The notes: generated from the letters alone by a model not told the origin. A stretch of DNA of 64,000 nucleotides from Oncomelania hupensis (GCA_036898135.1 CM072513.1:32463946-32527945); one strand, 5' to 3'. Shown: positions 22,714-34,582, counted from the first letter of the stretch. Numbers and translations are program-made.

Positions 22714-23327
22714 CCCCCCCCCCCCCCCCCCCCCCCCCCCCGATGGTGTGCCGGGGGTTTCAGTATAAATAGTATCCCCACTTTCTGGAAATTTAGTGCT
22801 TTAAATTCCCACTGTCGCTGTCTTTCTCATTCGCTCTTTCTCATTCCTGCTCTGTTCTATCAATCTGCTATACATCTTCTTCTTCGCTAGTCCAGTCATC
22901 TACCTTTTTTCTTGAAAACTCGTCCGGGACAAGACTCCTTATTTGTGTATGAGGTCTGTTGGATCAGCTTGGGAATATTGGACGCTTTCTGCTAGGTAGT
23001 CACTAGGGCTTCCTATGATGTTATTATTTAGCAATGTGGGCATTTTATATGTATGTGTTTTGTTGATAATTTATAATGATGTTTGTATTCTATTTTGTTT
23101 TTGTAAACGGGGGTTCGATAAATTAGAGTACAGTCTCAGCGTCCCCTGCGTGGGAGGTCTTTATTGTAAAGTGACTGGCTGGTGGAGAGCTTTCAGTTTT
23201 ACCACTAGGGTTGTTTCAGCATGGCTTTTATGCGGATCGGGGGTTGTCCGGTCCTGATTTGGCTCGGAAAAGTCCGCTGGACCTAAAGCAATAATCATGT
23301 AATGTAATGTAATGTAATGTAATGTAA
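22714..23327 (+). mobile_element. CP retroposon copy B (TAATG-tail subfamily)
   Basis: It starts with a long C-run and gatggtgtgccggggg. It ends in five or more TAATG units. The 12-bp TSD TGTTGCTGGTAC lies at 22702-22713 and 23328-23339. It is the longest uninterrupted copy, 614 bp, and includes the segment missing from copy A. Confidence 0.9.
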
Positions 23328-23689
23328 TGTTGCTGGTACTGACCCACATAGCTTGGTTGTTCACAATGACGGAATCTAGGCCACGCTCACATTCAAATCA
23401 AAATGTTTTTCTGGTGTATTTTCGAATAAATTCGCGGCATCAATAAAGTTCGTTTCGCTTGCCTTCTCTTACTGCTCTTTCTTTTTCTTGACGTACTCTT
23501 CTGCTATCTATCTCTTCAAACTACCAAATCACCCAAAGCAGCTGCCAGGCACCTTGGTAGATTCATTGCTGTCACTTCGATTGACGAATTCGGAGTAGCA
23601 TAAAGCGTAGAGGATTACAAACTCGATAATTCGGGAGCTCCCAAATTGTGTTGATCTTCTCATAGCGTGGCATCGTTCCGCATAAGGGA

Positions 23690-23694
23690 GCGAG

Positions 23695-23768
<74 letters not shown>
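23690..23768. repeat. (GA)n microsatellite
   Basis: Nearly pure AG for about 75 bases. Confidence 0.97.
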
Positions 23769-23770
<2 letters not shown>

Positions 23771-24204
23771 TGCACGATGTAACTTTTTCAAAGAAGTGAG
23801 CAAATGTCGTTTTATTGACATTTTGTCGCTGTTAAATATTGTGATTTGATTGAATAACTTTTCTTCTTTCACTTGAATACTTAAGATGTATATTATGTGC
23901 CTGCCAGAATTCAAAATTATTCATATTATTTTTTCATGTTGTGTTTATATTGTATTAAATGTCTTGAAGATTACAGAGGATAGGGCTGTGAATAAACTCG
24001 AAACTTGACACCGCAATGAAGAATGTGTGTGTGTTAGTGCAGCCGAGAAATATATGCTGGAAATTCAGCACAAACTTTTCACTGCAACAATGCGATGCTA
24101 GTGCTTGGGTGCAAAGCAGAAAATATTCTATTTATAAATGTCAACTGGGACAAAACTTCTACTGAACGTTCGTCTCTGCTTTCAGGCAGAAGGAAGTGCT
24201 GTTA

Positions 24205-24530
24205 AGCTAGCGATACACGGTAAGACTAGATCTTATGATACCCGCGTATGCCGCTGCAGATCTGATGTCTTTGCCGATACACGGTATGTATGAGTCATAA
24301 GCCTGTCGGTAAAGGCCAGTTTGTAGGTCGCGGTTTTTCAATGACCTTCACCTCGGAGTTCAATCAAATAGCTGTTTTGATTGGCTGTCTGACCTCCACT
24401 GTCGTATCGCGCCGTGAAAAAATAGAACATGCTCTATCGATAAGACTTCACGACAATTCCTACCGATCCGGGAATTCCCGTAGTCATATGCGGGTATCAT
24501 AAGATCTAGTCTTACCGTGTATCGCCACCT
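24205..24530. mobile_element. MITE with about 46-bp TIRs, Harbinger-like
   Basis: The ends carry GCGATACACGGTAAGACTAG and the bases that follow it (24210-24250) in near-perfect inverted copy (24485-24525). TTA stands outside both ends (24202-24204 and 24531-24533), as in PIF/Harbinger elements, which target TWA. It is non-coding at 326 bp. LINE-X copy 2 begins 66 bases further on. Confidence 0.75.
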
Positions 24531-24596
24531 TTACAGATGATGCGATCCATTTTGATGGCAAGGCAAATACGTATTTATTGTTTTACCATTATCTAA

Positions 24597-25918
24597 GTGT
24601 GTGAAAATTACCGCACCATCAGCCTCATCAGCCATCCCAGCAAGGTCCTCCTGAAAATAATACTCAACAGGTTGAAACCACAAGCTGAACAAATCATAGC
24701 TGAAGAACAAGCAGGATTCATGGCAGGGCGAAGTACCACTGAACAGATTTTCAACCTCAGAATAATCTGTGAGAAATACCTACAGCACCAACAACATCTA
24801 TATCATGTGTTCATAGACTTCAAGAAGGCATTTGACCGAGTCTGGCATGCAGCTCTATGGGCAACCATGAAAGTGTACAACATCAGCCCTAAAATTATAG
24901 AAGTCATCAAAAGCCTGTATGACAAGGCTACCAGTGCAGTCCTCCATAACAGCGTCATCGGGAACTGGTTCAGAACAACAATCGGTGTGCGTCAAGGATG
25001 CCTACTCTCTCTAACACTCTTCAACATCTTCCTAGAGCGCATCATGTCAGATGCTCTTGCAGATCACGAAGGCACAGTCAGCATAGGGGGCAGAGCAATC
25101 TCCAATCTTCGTTTTGCGGATGATATTGATGGATTGGCTGGAGAGGAACAAGAACTTGAACAGCTTGTACAGAGGCTTGACACCACCTCCAGAGATAATG
25201 GAATGGAAATAAGTGCAGAGAAGACCAAAATGATGACCAACAACACCAATGGCATCAACACGGACATCAAAGTACAAGGCCAATCCCTCAACACAGTGCA
25301 CAGCTTCAAATATTTAGGAGCCATTGTGTCAGACAATGGGTCTCGACAGGAAGTCCTCTCCAGGATCGCACAAACAACTGCTGCCCTGACAAGGTTGAAG
25401 CCCATTTGGAAAGACAGAACCATCAGTCTACATTCCAAAGTAAGACTGCTGCGCTCTCTGGTCATCTCCATCTTCCTATATGCTTGCGAAGCATGGACCC
25501 TCACAGCAGATCTCCAACGAAGAATACAAAGCATGGAGATGAGGTGCTACAGAAGACTTCTGGGCATCTCCTATACCCAACACATCACCAACGTTGAAGT
25601 CCGACAGACCATCACACAAGCCATTGGACAACACGATGACCTGCTCACAGTGGTGAAGAAACGGAAACTCCGATGGTATGGCCACGTCACCAGATCATCA
25701 GGCCTTGCAAAGACCATTCTGCAAGGCACAGTGCAAGGAGGTAGAAGAAGGGGGAGACCGAAAAAGAGGTGGGAGGACAACATTCGAGAATGGACTGGTT
25801 TGACACTGAGCGAAGCCATGAGGGCTGCTGAGGACAGAGAAAGATGGAGTATGCTGGTTAAGCGATCATCTGTGGTGCCCCTACGACCTTCGGGTTATGG
25901 GACAGGATAGGATAGGAT
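24597..25918 (+). mobile_element. 5'-truncated LINE-X copy 2
   Basis: A 437-codon frame starts inside RT block 2 (ENYRTISLISHPSKVLLKII), runs through FIDFKKAFDRVW, GVRQGCLLSLTLFN and RFADDIDGLA, and ends at GYGTG with its stop inside the GGATA repeats. It reaches about 100 bases further 5' than copy 1. Over the shared 407 codons I count about six amino-acid differences from copy 1. The proline in the SPTLF motif is leucine here. It lacks an endonuclease and cannot be autonomous. Confidence 0.92.
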
Positions 25919-26605
25919 AGGAAAAAAAAGGACAGGACCCATTTGCCGACTTATAGGCGCCGTGGTTAATCAAAACTGCTGACATTTACCAAAACCGTAT
26001 CAAACAGCGCCTCTGTCAATAATTCATCAGATGATAGCCAATCCGCAGCAACAAGTGCATAAAGGGTATGAATTGCTGACAGCCAAAGGCAATGCGATGT
26101 CTCAATGGAGGCGATGATAGGAGCGTAGGGGGAGTGTAAGCTAAACAGGGTGCCACAAACAACGGTGCGGTCTGCATCTCTGGAATACATCCAACCTTTA
26201 CCATGTGTCAAAACATCACAACCCCCCCCCCCCACTCCCACCCTACACCCTCTTCTCTCCCGGGGTCTATTAACCGTGTGGTCCAGTTTATGACTTTGGT
26301 AATAGGAAGGATCTTTGATGAGCAGGAAGAGAAAGGGGAAGGGAGGAGACGTGGAGTGGTTTTATATACTTTACACTTCCAAGTAACGTATATAAACAGA
26401 GGGAAGACATTGGTCTTGAGACTAAAGTCCCCTATATTACGCTGATGTGTCCGGGGATGTAAATCTACCTGAACTGAACTGGTCTTGAGATTAAAAGACG
26501 AAGGGATGCACGATCAAAGAGCGGACCACCACATATCCAACTTTTATCGGTCAGCCAGCCTCCGCTCTCTTGACCCCAATCCTTCCCACTCCATTTCCTA
26601 TACTA

Positions 26606-26668
<63 letters not shown>

Positions 26669-26855
26669 CACCTGACACCACAAACTTGTGCACACACTTT
26701 TGTGAAATAAAAACACATTGCAATATATATAAACCAAACCCAAATCAATAACTTATTACCTAGGATACTGGTGGTTGTGAATAAAATGTATGCACACACA
26801 CATCGCAAGTAACTAAACTCGGGAGTCGTCCTGGAACAGAATTTAAAATGTGACA
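25919..26855. other. Intron sequence with a (CA)n array
   Basis: A poly-C run lies at 26222-26232 and a (CA)n array at 26608-26667. A fragment tgtccggggatgtaaatc at 26449 recurs inverted near 20935, apparently an old shared repeat tail. Nothing coding is seen. Confidence 0.6.
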
Positions 26856-27027
26856 TCCAGCCTACTCCATCTTTCTCTGTCCTCAGCAATCCTCATGGGT
26901 TCGCTCAGTGTCAAGCCAGCCCATTCTTAAATGTTGCCCTCCCACCTCATTTTCTGTCTCCCTCTTCTTCTGCCATCTTGCACCGTGCTTTGCAGGATGG
27001 TTTTCGCAAGACCTGATGCTCTGGTCA
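26856..27027 (-). mobile_element. Decayed LINE-X 3' fragment, antisense
   Basis: The reverse complement reads as the LINE-X end: catcctgcaaagcacggtgc, then the AGAAGAGGGAGACAGAAAAT region, through gacagagaaagatggagta. It is much more diverged than the other copies and lacks the GGATA tail. R1 copy b abuts it. Confidence 0.8.
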
Positions 27028-27655
27028 AGATCAACGCAAAATCGGAACATATATAAAGATCAATCTATCCCATCAAAATACAAGTTTGGACTTTATATCT
27101 CTCATAGTTTATGGTCAAGGTCACTTTAAAGTATCTAAACTAACCGGCTTTGGACAGCTCCAGTGACCATGACTTTGGGCAGTGAGGTTGACCCAATTTG
27201 TACAGTATGTGTGTCTCACTGACATCTCATGCATCCAAGAATCATAAGTTCAATATTATTAACCTAGAAAAAAGTTTTTTTTAATTAAAAAAAATTGACA
27301 TTTTCTACTAACATTTGATAACGCTGTGACCTTGACCTTGAAATGGAGTTGAAATGGAGTCATTCATCCACTGATCATTTATGTGGTCTCATGGGTATAC
27401 ATCTTACGAAGTTTGGTTGTGATAGTTGAGTACTAGGCACTTTAAACTTTTTTCACCGACAAATGGAGGACGGCGTCCAGAAAGATAGATGAACAACTTT
27501 TTTTTTCTTAATTTTTTCTTAATGTCATCTTTCGACTATTTAGGAATCATCTCGCAGATTTGCAAAAACGGGGATTTTTTTTTTTTGTGGTGGTGGGGGA
27601 GGGGGGGAGAGTGGGGTGGGAGGGTAAAGTGCCTGATTTGCTATGCATGAAATTT
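27028..27655 (+). repeat. R1 copy b, 5'-truncated
   Basis: It begins at gatcaacgcaaaatcgg and proceeds through ctccagtgacc, tgaccttgaccttgaaatgg, gtttggttgtgatag and the G-rich closing stretch. The first third of R1 is missing. Confidence 0.8.
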
Positions 27656-27700
27656 AAAAAAAAAAGCCTCTGATTGAAATACGTTTGTTGTATCATAAAG

Positions 27701-28110
27701 CTCCAACGAAGAATACAAAGCATGGAGATGAGGTGCTACAGAAGACTTCTGGGCATTTCCTATACCCAACACATCACCAACGACGAAGTCCGACAGACCA
27801 TCACACAAGCCATTGGACAACACGATGACCTGCTAACAGTGGTGAAGAAACGGAAACTTCGGTGGTATGGCCACGTCACCAGATCATCAGGCCTTGCAAA
27901 GACTATTCTGCAAGGCACAGTGCAAGGAGGTAGAAGAAGAGGGAGACCGAAAAAGAGGTGGGAGGACAACATTCGAGAATGGACTGGTTTGACACTGAGC
28001 GAAGCCATCAGGGCTGCTGAGGACAGAGAAAGATGGAGTATGCTGGTTAAACGATCATCTGTGGTGCCCCTACGACCTTCGGGTTACGGGACAGGATAGG
28101 ATAGGATAGG
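27701..28110 (+). mobile_element. 5'-truncated LINE-X copy 3
   Basis: It begins at ctccaacgaagaatacaaag and keeps the last 133 codons of the LINE-X frame intact, including GGRRRGRPKKRWEDNI. Its stop lies in three GGATA units. It is close to copies 1 and 2. The RT catalytic part is absent. Confidence 0.9.
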
Positions 28111-28414
28111 AAAGCTAAAAATGTTTGCCCGTACCGCAAAAGCTACTCCTAGATCCTACATCTATTCTTACGAGTTTTGTGACATCATGATAATAGGTTG
28201 AACATTGATCAAGTTTATCACAACAGACGACTTTGCACGCTAGTGGCAACATGCAGATGATAACGCAATAGCTACGGTTCTACGTCTTGGTGAAGACGAA
28301 AATTAGCTGTGATGTTGTGCAGGCATGTAGCGTTGGAATGTATATTCCTGGCAATGGCATGATACAGTATCATAAAACCCGGCCGCACTGACCTGTAGCA
28401 CCCGGCCACACTTG
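28111..28414. other. Intron sequence, no feature recognised
   Basis: About 300 bases between LINE-X copy 3 and LTR-2 with no recognised feature. Confidence 0.5.
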
Positions 28415-29691
28415 TGTCACGCTTATGAATTCCTTATCCATGTCCTTGCGTACTGGCTAACGTAAAATTTCATAAGGATAGCGCATGTTTGATTTCTTCC
28501 GAAAAAATACCTAAGCAAGACCTAATCAGAAGCGAGAGTGTGACGTCACGAGTTTAGAGGTCAAACTAAACTCCTCCCACACGCTTGATTACACGCAACA
28601 AAGGTTGTCTGCTACACACCACTTGGCGAGCTAAGGCAGTTGAATTCACTTGTTGCGTGTCTATCTTACTACAGTTGTTTCATAGTAAATAGTTCATCCT
28701 GCTGTAGCCTCTGTAACTTTGTCGATGCCTAGCAGACGACAGAAGCTAAGGTTTGGTCTAAGCATTGTAGGTTAGATTCTCGCTAAGGTAGGCAGTGACC
28801 TCATCCCGCTGACCTATAACCGCCACCCCCGCTAGAGGGCGCTAAAGGTATCTCGGAAAATCATGCGTAAGCTGACCACAGGGTTAAGGGAGTCATTCCT
28901 TGTCTAACCCTCCCATGTGAAGGATACACATGTTGAAAGATCTCTCTCCAGAAGACTAAGCAGGTCACGGGTGAAATTCAATTCATCGCAGTATAGCCAT
29001 AGCCTGACATTGTCAAAAAGAGAGCAGGCTTGGTCAGAAGCAGGAGATAGACCACTGAGAGTCAACCCTGACATTCGACCTGCACTTGACCCTGGAGCGC
29101 TGCGCTACGATAGCTCAATAGTCAACCAACAAGGAGGAGACACTATCACCACACCTCAACGATTCAGCTAAGTGCTCAAGAAAACTTGCACGAACACTGA
29201 TCTAGAAGGACTGTGCGGTAGTCCACTCTTCTGAAAACGAACATTAGGCCAACCAGAACAAATAGCCCAATGATGAGACAGTAGCAAATATCGAGAACAA
29301 TAGCAGCATAGACCCATCAAGGAGCGAACTACTCAAAGTGAACTCTGGACTGTTAAATTACTCCTAGCTGTATAACATTTTGGACATTTAAGTTAATATA
29401 GTGATTAGAGAATTAGATATAGAGTAGAGGAAATAAATGTGTGATATTTACTGTTAACAAGTGGCTGGACTACCTATGTTTCATAGCCATGCGAGAGCTA
29501 GTGTGTCAGTGAATCTCTTACACGTTTCTCCCTATCTCTATAACCATATCCGCACACAGACCGGGCTAAACATATAAATGTATTAAGATTAGTCATAGGG
29601 TGATTTAACTATCCGATCTCCGCAGGCGAAAGACGAGTGGGTATTAGCATTTCACTGTGCAGAGCCCAGCAACAATAGACCCACCGTCACA
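28415..29691 (+). mobile_element. Solo LTR, family LTR-2 copy 2
   Basis: About 1.28 kb starting TGTCACGC and ending ccgtcaca. Its last 330 bases match LTR-2 copy 1 (gtagaggaaataaatgtgtg, aagtggctggactac, gcagagcccagcaac). The earlier part matches in islands such as agcagacga.agaagcta and gcctgaca.tgt.aaa. No TSD is clear, and no internal genes are present. Confidence 0.7.
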
Positions 29692-30319
29692 GGGGTACAT
29701 TACATCGTCATGAAAAAATGCCCTGTTGAAGTGAAATTACACAGCTACACAAGTGTATAAATTCGAACCGGGACGTGATAAATATGGCGCCACTACCTCC
29801 GACCCACTGCATAAGCCGTTAAACGGAAGCCAAATGTTACCACTAAACTCATAAGGTGTGGCCACCCGTCAAAATTCCGGTCAGTGAAAAATCTCATAAC
29901 CCAATGCATAAGCCGTAAAACGTAAGCCAAATGAGTCCAGTACTTTAATGATTTTGTTTCTGTCTAGTTCCTTGATCTTGCAGGTGCGGAATCGAATTCT
30001 TTTGGGAAAAACAAATCGTTACAAGTAAAGGTCTTTATGTTTCAACATGCAAGGTCTCCGTATCTTTTTTTTTCTCACCCGGCATCAAGATCCCTCTCAA
30101 AGTAACCCATTGTGCAACGGTGCGATGCATGCATATTCGCCGACGTGTCATCCATTTGTGTCATCATTCTTCGAGGCAATTTTTTGTTGCTTCCACCTCA
30201 TACGGTATGAGGTGAATAATGCATAATGTCAGGGTACCTAACGTGCATGAGAGAAGGGAAGGAGGTAGGGAGGAGAAAGGAAGGGAGGAGGAGTGGAGAG
30301 ATGGAGGGAGAGAGAATGC

Positions 30320-30366
<47 letters not shown>

Positions 30367-30663
30367 GCCGATTAAAGCATATAAAACCTAATATTCCAAA
30401 ACATGGATGCTCTGTCGCGGGATGAACATTTCCTTTTGATTGATGGGAACAATAAATATATCTTGAATCTTGAAGAGCAAATGTTTCAACCCCAGATGGG
30501 GAAAGCCATTTGTTGAAGGGGAGCCGTGTACTGGAGACAATGAAGGATGTTCGATAATGGAGTTTAAAAACCACTTCTAAATTTGTACAGATTCGCTACT
30601 AAACATGATATGTGATCTTGTCCCGCGTCCGAAAGTACACAAAAACAATTAGAATATTGTAGA
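29692..30663. other. Intron sequence with a (GA)n array
   Basis: A (GA)n run lies at 30319-30362. A short direct duplication around ccactgcataagccgttaaa recurs at 29805 and 29902. No exon is seen. Confidence 0.6.
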
Positions 30664-30668
30664 AGGAT

Positions 30669-31397
30669 CAGTGATGGAGATCACGTACAATCGTACGTGT
30701 TTCACGTACTGAGTTGGGAAATCACGTAACGAAAATGTAAAGAAAGGGTATAAACACGCACAAAGTCCGTGCCAAAGGGGTATGAAATCGTAAAGCTAAG
30801 TTGCTGGGAGGTATCATCAGGTACAACTATTTCGGTCGTGCGTACAGCTTTCGCTCAATTTGGATCGTGTGCCTGTACGTCCTGCGCGACCGCCTACCAC
30901 CCTCTCTCCCCCTCCTATTCATTCTGTCGCTTCCGAGAAACAGCCAATCACATGCACGATAATATTCACTATTTTTTTTCTCGACGCTTTTGATTGGCTA
31001 TATAAGACTGACAACAACCCAACATTAAACATGGCCGACAAGCAGCGATTTGAGGGAAAGGCGAAGAAGAAAAGGAAAAATAAAGCAGACAAAACTAACT
31101 GCTCCAAAAAATTAAAACAAGATGAAGGAAAAGAAAAAACTTTTTTGTCAGCCTTCGGCTTTGAGTGCTCGGTAAGAGAAGAAAAAGGTGAGCCGCAACC
31201 GGGCCCAGCTGAAGAAACTCAAACTGATGAAAAGACTTTCCACGCAAAGTGTTTATTACGTATGTTGGTGTACCCCCTAAAAAAAACTGAAAGGGAGTAT
31301 AAAAACCCCCTTATGTTTGCAATGAGGGTATGAAACCCCCCACATGTTTTGGTTGAGGTTATAAATACCCCTAGCTTAAAAACTTTCTCCATCACTG
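30669..31397 (+). mobile_element. 729-bp TIR element with promoter and short ORF
   Basis: CAGTGATGGAGA opens the element and recurs inverted at its end. AGGAT flanks it (30664-30668 and 31398-31402). Both ends carry repeated motifs of the type ggGTATAAAaccccc. Inside lie TATATAAGACTG (TATA box) and an ATG-initiated frame. The 5-bp TSD matches that of the element at 197-1230, so both may be from one hAT-like group. Confidence 0.7.
31031..31333 (+). CDS. Short lysine-rich ORF of the TIR element
   Basis: About 100 codons beginning MADKQRFEGKAKKKRKNKAD, rich in K, E and Q, 24 bases after a TATATAAG-to-CAAC promoter region. It probably represents the start of a transposase whose remainder was deleted; the last 30 codons read into the subterminal repeats. 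No domain is recognised. It may be non-functional. Confidence 0.4.
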   Translation: MADKQRFEGKAKKKRKNKADKTNCSKKLKQDEGKEKTFLSAFGFECSVREEKGEPQPGPAEETQTDEKTFHAKCLLRMLVYPLKKTEREYKNPLMFAMRV

Positions 31398-31912
31398 AGG
31401 ATCGATAATGAACGAATATAAAAACAGCGGTGCAATTAAGACGGAAATTAGTACTGAGAATGGGGTTGGGGTGTTAGTAAACCAATTGCATTCAAGAACA
31501 ATTTCAAGAAATTTCGAGTCGTGTCTCTACTCAAAGGGTAGAACGTAGATATAGAGATGCAAACATTAACTACGTGTACTATACATGTACTATATTTGAA
31601 TGGCAACAGTGGCCTGGGTCTACCGAGTTTAGAAACTGCTGTCCGAGCTTGACACTGGGCTAGGAGGTAACGGACGGGTAAAGCTGCCTGTGATAATAGT
31701 GATAACCAAAGACACAATTTAGTTATCTAGTCTTTAGAGTCCTGTCTGGAGACCTTATCCCTTTTGAAGTTTCAGTAGCCAAGGCAACACAATCAATATG
31801 AAAAACATCGGTTCCGGAGATACGAGTAGGGAAACAAGAAAAAAAATCATTAGTCACCATCTTGGTCCACAGAGGCTAATATAAATTTAATTTTGAGGTC
31901 CTCTCGTTATAC
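31398..31912. other. Intron sequence, no feature recognised
   Basis: Unique-looking sequence between the TIR element and SINE-B copy 2. Confidence 0.5.
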
Positions 31913-32140
31913 GTCCCATCTCGGTAGCTCAAGTGGTGGAGCGTTCACTTGCACACTGATAACCCAGGTTCGAATCCCCCAAAATAAAAGTGGCCATTTT
32001 TCACTGTCCATTTTAGCAGTATGATTGCTCTAGTGGTTCAATGTTGATTTAGGTCCATATCTCTTGTTCCCTGGGATGGTTATTCCCGTCTGCCATATCG
32101 CCAATGGTGGTATAGACATTAAGCCTCAATGTTCATGCAT
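31913..32140 (+). repeat. tRNA-headed SINE (SINE-B copy 2)
   Basis: Head with GGTAGCTCAAGTGG and GGTTCGAATCCC. The body is the same as at 20114: tccattttagcagtatgatt, CTGGGATGGTTATTCC, gtctgccatatcgccaat and a closing caatgttc. TSD TCGTTATAC lies at 31904-31912 and 32141-32149. Part of the T-arm 3' side is deleted. Confidence 0.85.
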
Positions 32141-32195
32141 TCGTTATACTTTGTAAAGCTTTGTTTATCAATTATTTAAAATATAGCGAATAATC

Positions 32196-32233
32196 ACACA
32201 CACACGCACACACACACACGCGCACACACACAT
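32196..32233. repeat. (CA)n with CG interruptions
   Basis: Short CA array with GC steps. Confidence 0.9.
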
Positions 32234-32284
32234 CTGATGTATGAGGTCGATGTAACTTAAACTTTAGCAATGCACACGAGCAAT

Positions 32285-33031
32285 TATTTTTTTCACTTCA
32301 CTTCAAGGTCAATGTCACAGAGTCAACAAATGTTAGTCAAAAAATGAATTTTTCACAAAATTTTAATTTTTTCAAAGTTATTAATATTTGATTTTTGACG
32401 CATAATAAATATTAACAAGACACACATACTACGCAAATTTGGTCAACATCACTCCAAGTTCCAAGGTTACTGGAGCTGTTCAAAGTCAGTTAATATAGGT
32501 ATTTTGAAGTGACATTGACCCTAAACTATGAGATATATAAAGTCCAAACTTGTTGCATTTAGAGATGATAGATTGATATAGGTTCCTTTTTGCGTTGATC
32601 TTATGTCAATGTCATTTTAGGACTTGCAAAAACATACAAAAAATAAGTCATCGTACAGTGCAATGGCTCTATATAACTCATAGTATGCAAAATCGGGTTA
32701 TTTGATCGTACACGAGCATGAAAGGTCACGTGTTGGTCAAGGTCATCCCAAAGTCAAGGTCATTCAATGTCAAGGTCACTGTTGGTATTTTGGGGGGGAA
32801 GAGGGAGGGGGGGGGGACGAGTGATAACACAACTTTTGCTGTAGTTTATTTGTTAATACATGTGTATTTGGAGCAGGAGGTCAGGGTCATCTCAAGATCA
32901 AGAGCAAATAACGATCAAAGTTGGTATTTGCATTTTAATGTCACTGTTTAATTTTTTTTTCTGGGCATTTTCATGTTAAATATTGCGAGTTCCATAAGGA
33001 GCATGCGAGTCATCTGGGCTTTGCCCTGCTA
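32285..33031 (-). repeat. R1 copy c, 3'-truncated
   Basis: On the minus strand it opens agggcaaagcccagatgact followed by cgcatgctccttatgg and continues through four AGGTCA-type direct repeats, the atctctcatagttt region and caatattaataac. It stops before the last third. This copy shows the R1 start most fully. Confidence 0.8.
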
Positions 33032-33055
33032 CAGATAACGGGAAACACGAGCATT

Positions 33056-33460
33056 AGCATCACGATCGGATGAACGGTAAGCCAGTTACTGAATAGCTTA
33101 CTATTTTGGATTCGAACCCGTCGCAACCTCTCTCTCTCTCCTCTTCCCCCTCCCTTTTAGCAGCACCCATGTGGTAAAGTCGAAATGTAAGTTATCGTTT
33201 TGATCTTTTACTATTTTGGATTCGAACCCGTAGCAGTCAAACAGTTTACAAATCTAACCCGTCATTTTACAGATATTTGGCAACGGATGAGATGCATGCA
33301 CACACCAAATAGAATCACGATCGGATGAACCATTCTCGAGTTATTGAATGGGTTCCTATTTTTATTTCGAACCCGTGCCAGCCAAACTGTTTGGAACACG
33401 AACCAGTACATATAATTTGCAAGGGAAGAGATGTATCAAATAACATCTTGATAGGATGAA
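33056..33460 (+). repeat. Degenerate tandem unit of about 125 bp, three copies
   Basis: The string acgatcggatgaac, a variant of gttattgaatgg, tactattttggattcgaacc and cagccaaac.gttt recur in that order three times with losses. GGATTCGAACCCG is the complement of a tRNA B box, so the unit may derive from an antisense tRNA-like sequence. Confidence 0.5.
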
Positions 33461-34330
33461 TGGTGATATATAAACACACACAATTGCACAAAATCCAACA
33501 ACAAAAACAATACAAATAAGAGCACTTTTACATACAATGTGTAATACTACTACTACTACTAGTATTAACAACTATACTGGTACTAACATCCCCCACAGAC
33601 AAATCTCCTTGTGTTTCATGGGAATAATAATATATTTTGATTCTGATTCCATCTTCTTCCCACATTTATCCAGCAATGTAATATGTACACAGGTCATTGT
33701 GTCCACAATTGTACTACTTATATACATCCTTTAGCTGGTAATGCAAAATTAGGTGGATAAATTCACAGCATTGTTTTCTAGGTCAAAACACAAGTATATA
33801 TTATAACTTAAATAGAACAGATAAGCCAAGATCAATAAATCAGTTTCATTTCAATTATGAATATTCTCTCTCTCTTCCACCCCACCCTTCACCCTTTTCC
33901 TCTCTGTAGGAAACACATTTAAATCACGATTCGTAATCATATGTGGTGCAATGCACGTTGGCAAATTGTCCTTTTTCCAAATGTCGTGCATGAACTTCTC
34001 ACAACAAACGTAAAAGAACTGATACCCTTACTGTTTAATTAACCCCAAACCGAAAACGAGCAAAGGAGTAATTTGTGCAATCCATATCAAGAAACGTCTT
34101 GTATAGCCCAACATAAACATTCTTCTCTTGCACAGATATTTAGTATCAAGAATGTAATATGTCCTCCATCCCCACCTTTACCCACAGGTGTACTGCATTC
34201 GAAATTCAGATATAACATTTCAACATTAAAAATCGATTTATATTCGAACGTATTTCGGTTATAGCGATCTCTTCAGATTGCCGCGTTTTGATTTCGACTT
34301 AAGAAAAAGCGCGAGATAACATCCTGTAAG
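33461..34330. other. Intron sequence, no feature recognised
   Basis: AT-rich intron with a short ACT repeat at 33545. No exon or transposon protein is seen. Confidence 0.5.
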
Positions 34331-34418
<88 letters not shown>

Positions 34419-34420
34419 GA
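34331..34420. repeat. (ATT)n microsatellite
   Basis: About 90 bases of TTA with one G interruption. Confidence 0.97.
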
Positions 34421-34582
34421 TGAAGGAGAAAACGAACGACGACTTACGAACATCGCGTATAAAACAAACAACGGAAGAACAAGCAGAAACATGCATAAAA
34501 TTGAATCCAGAAAAAGAAAGGGAAGGATCTACGTATGAAGTAAGAAAGAAAACCAATTCATTCAGACAGAATTTTGTTTCAC

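Noticed and set aside
28415..29696. TSD of LTR-2 copy 2
   Set aside because: Bases outside the two ends do not match at any sensible border.
30860..31030. N-terminal extension of the ORF at 31031
   Set aside because: It lies upstream of and across the TATA box, so it is unlikely to be translated.
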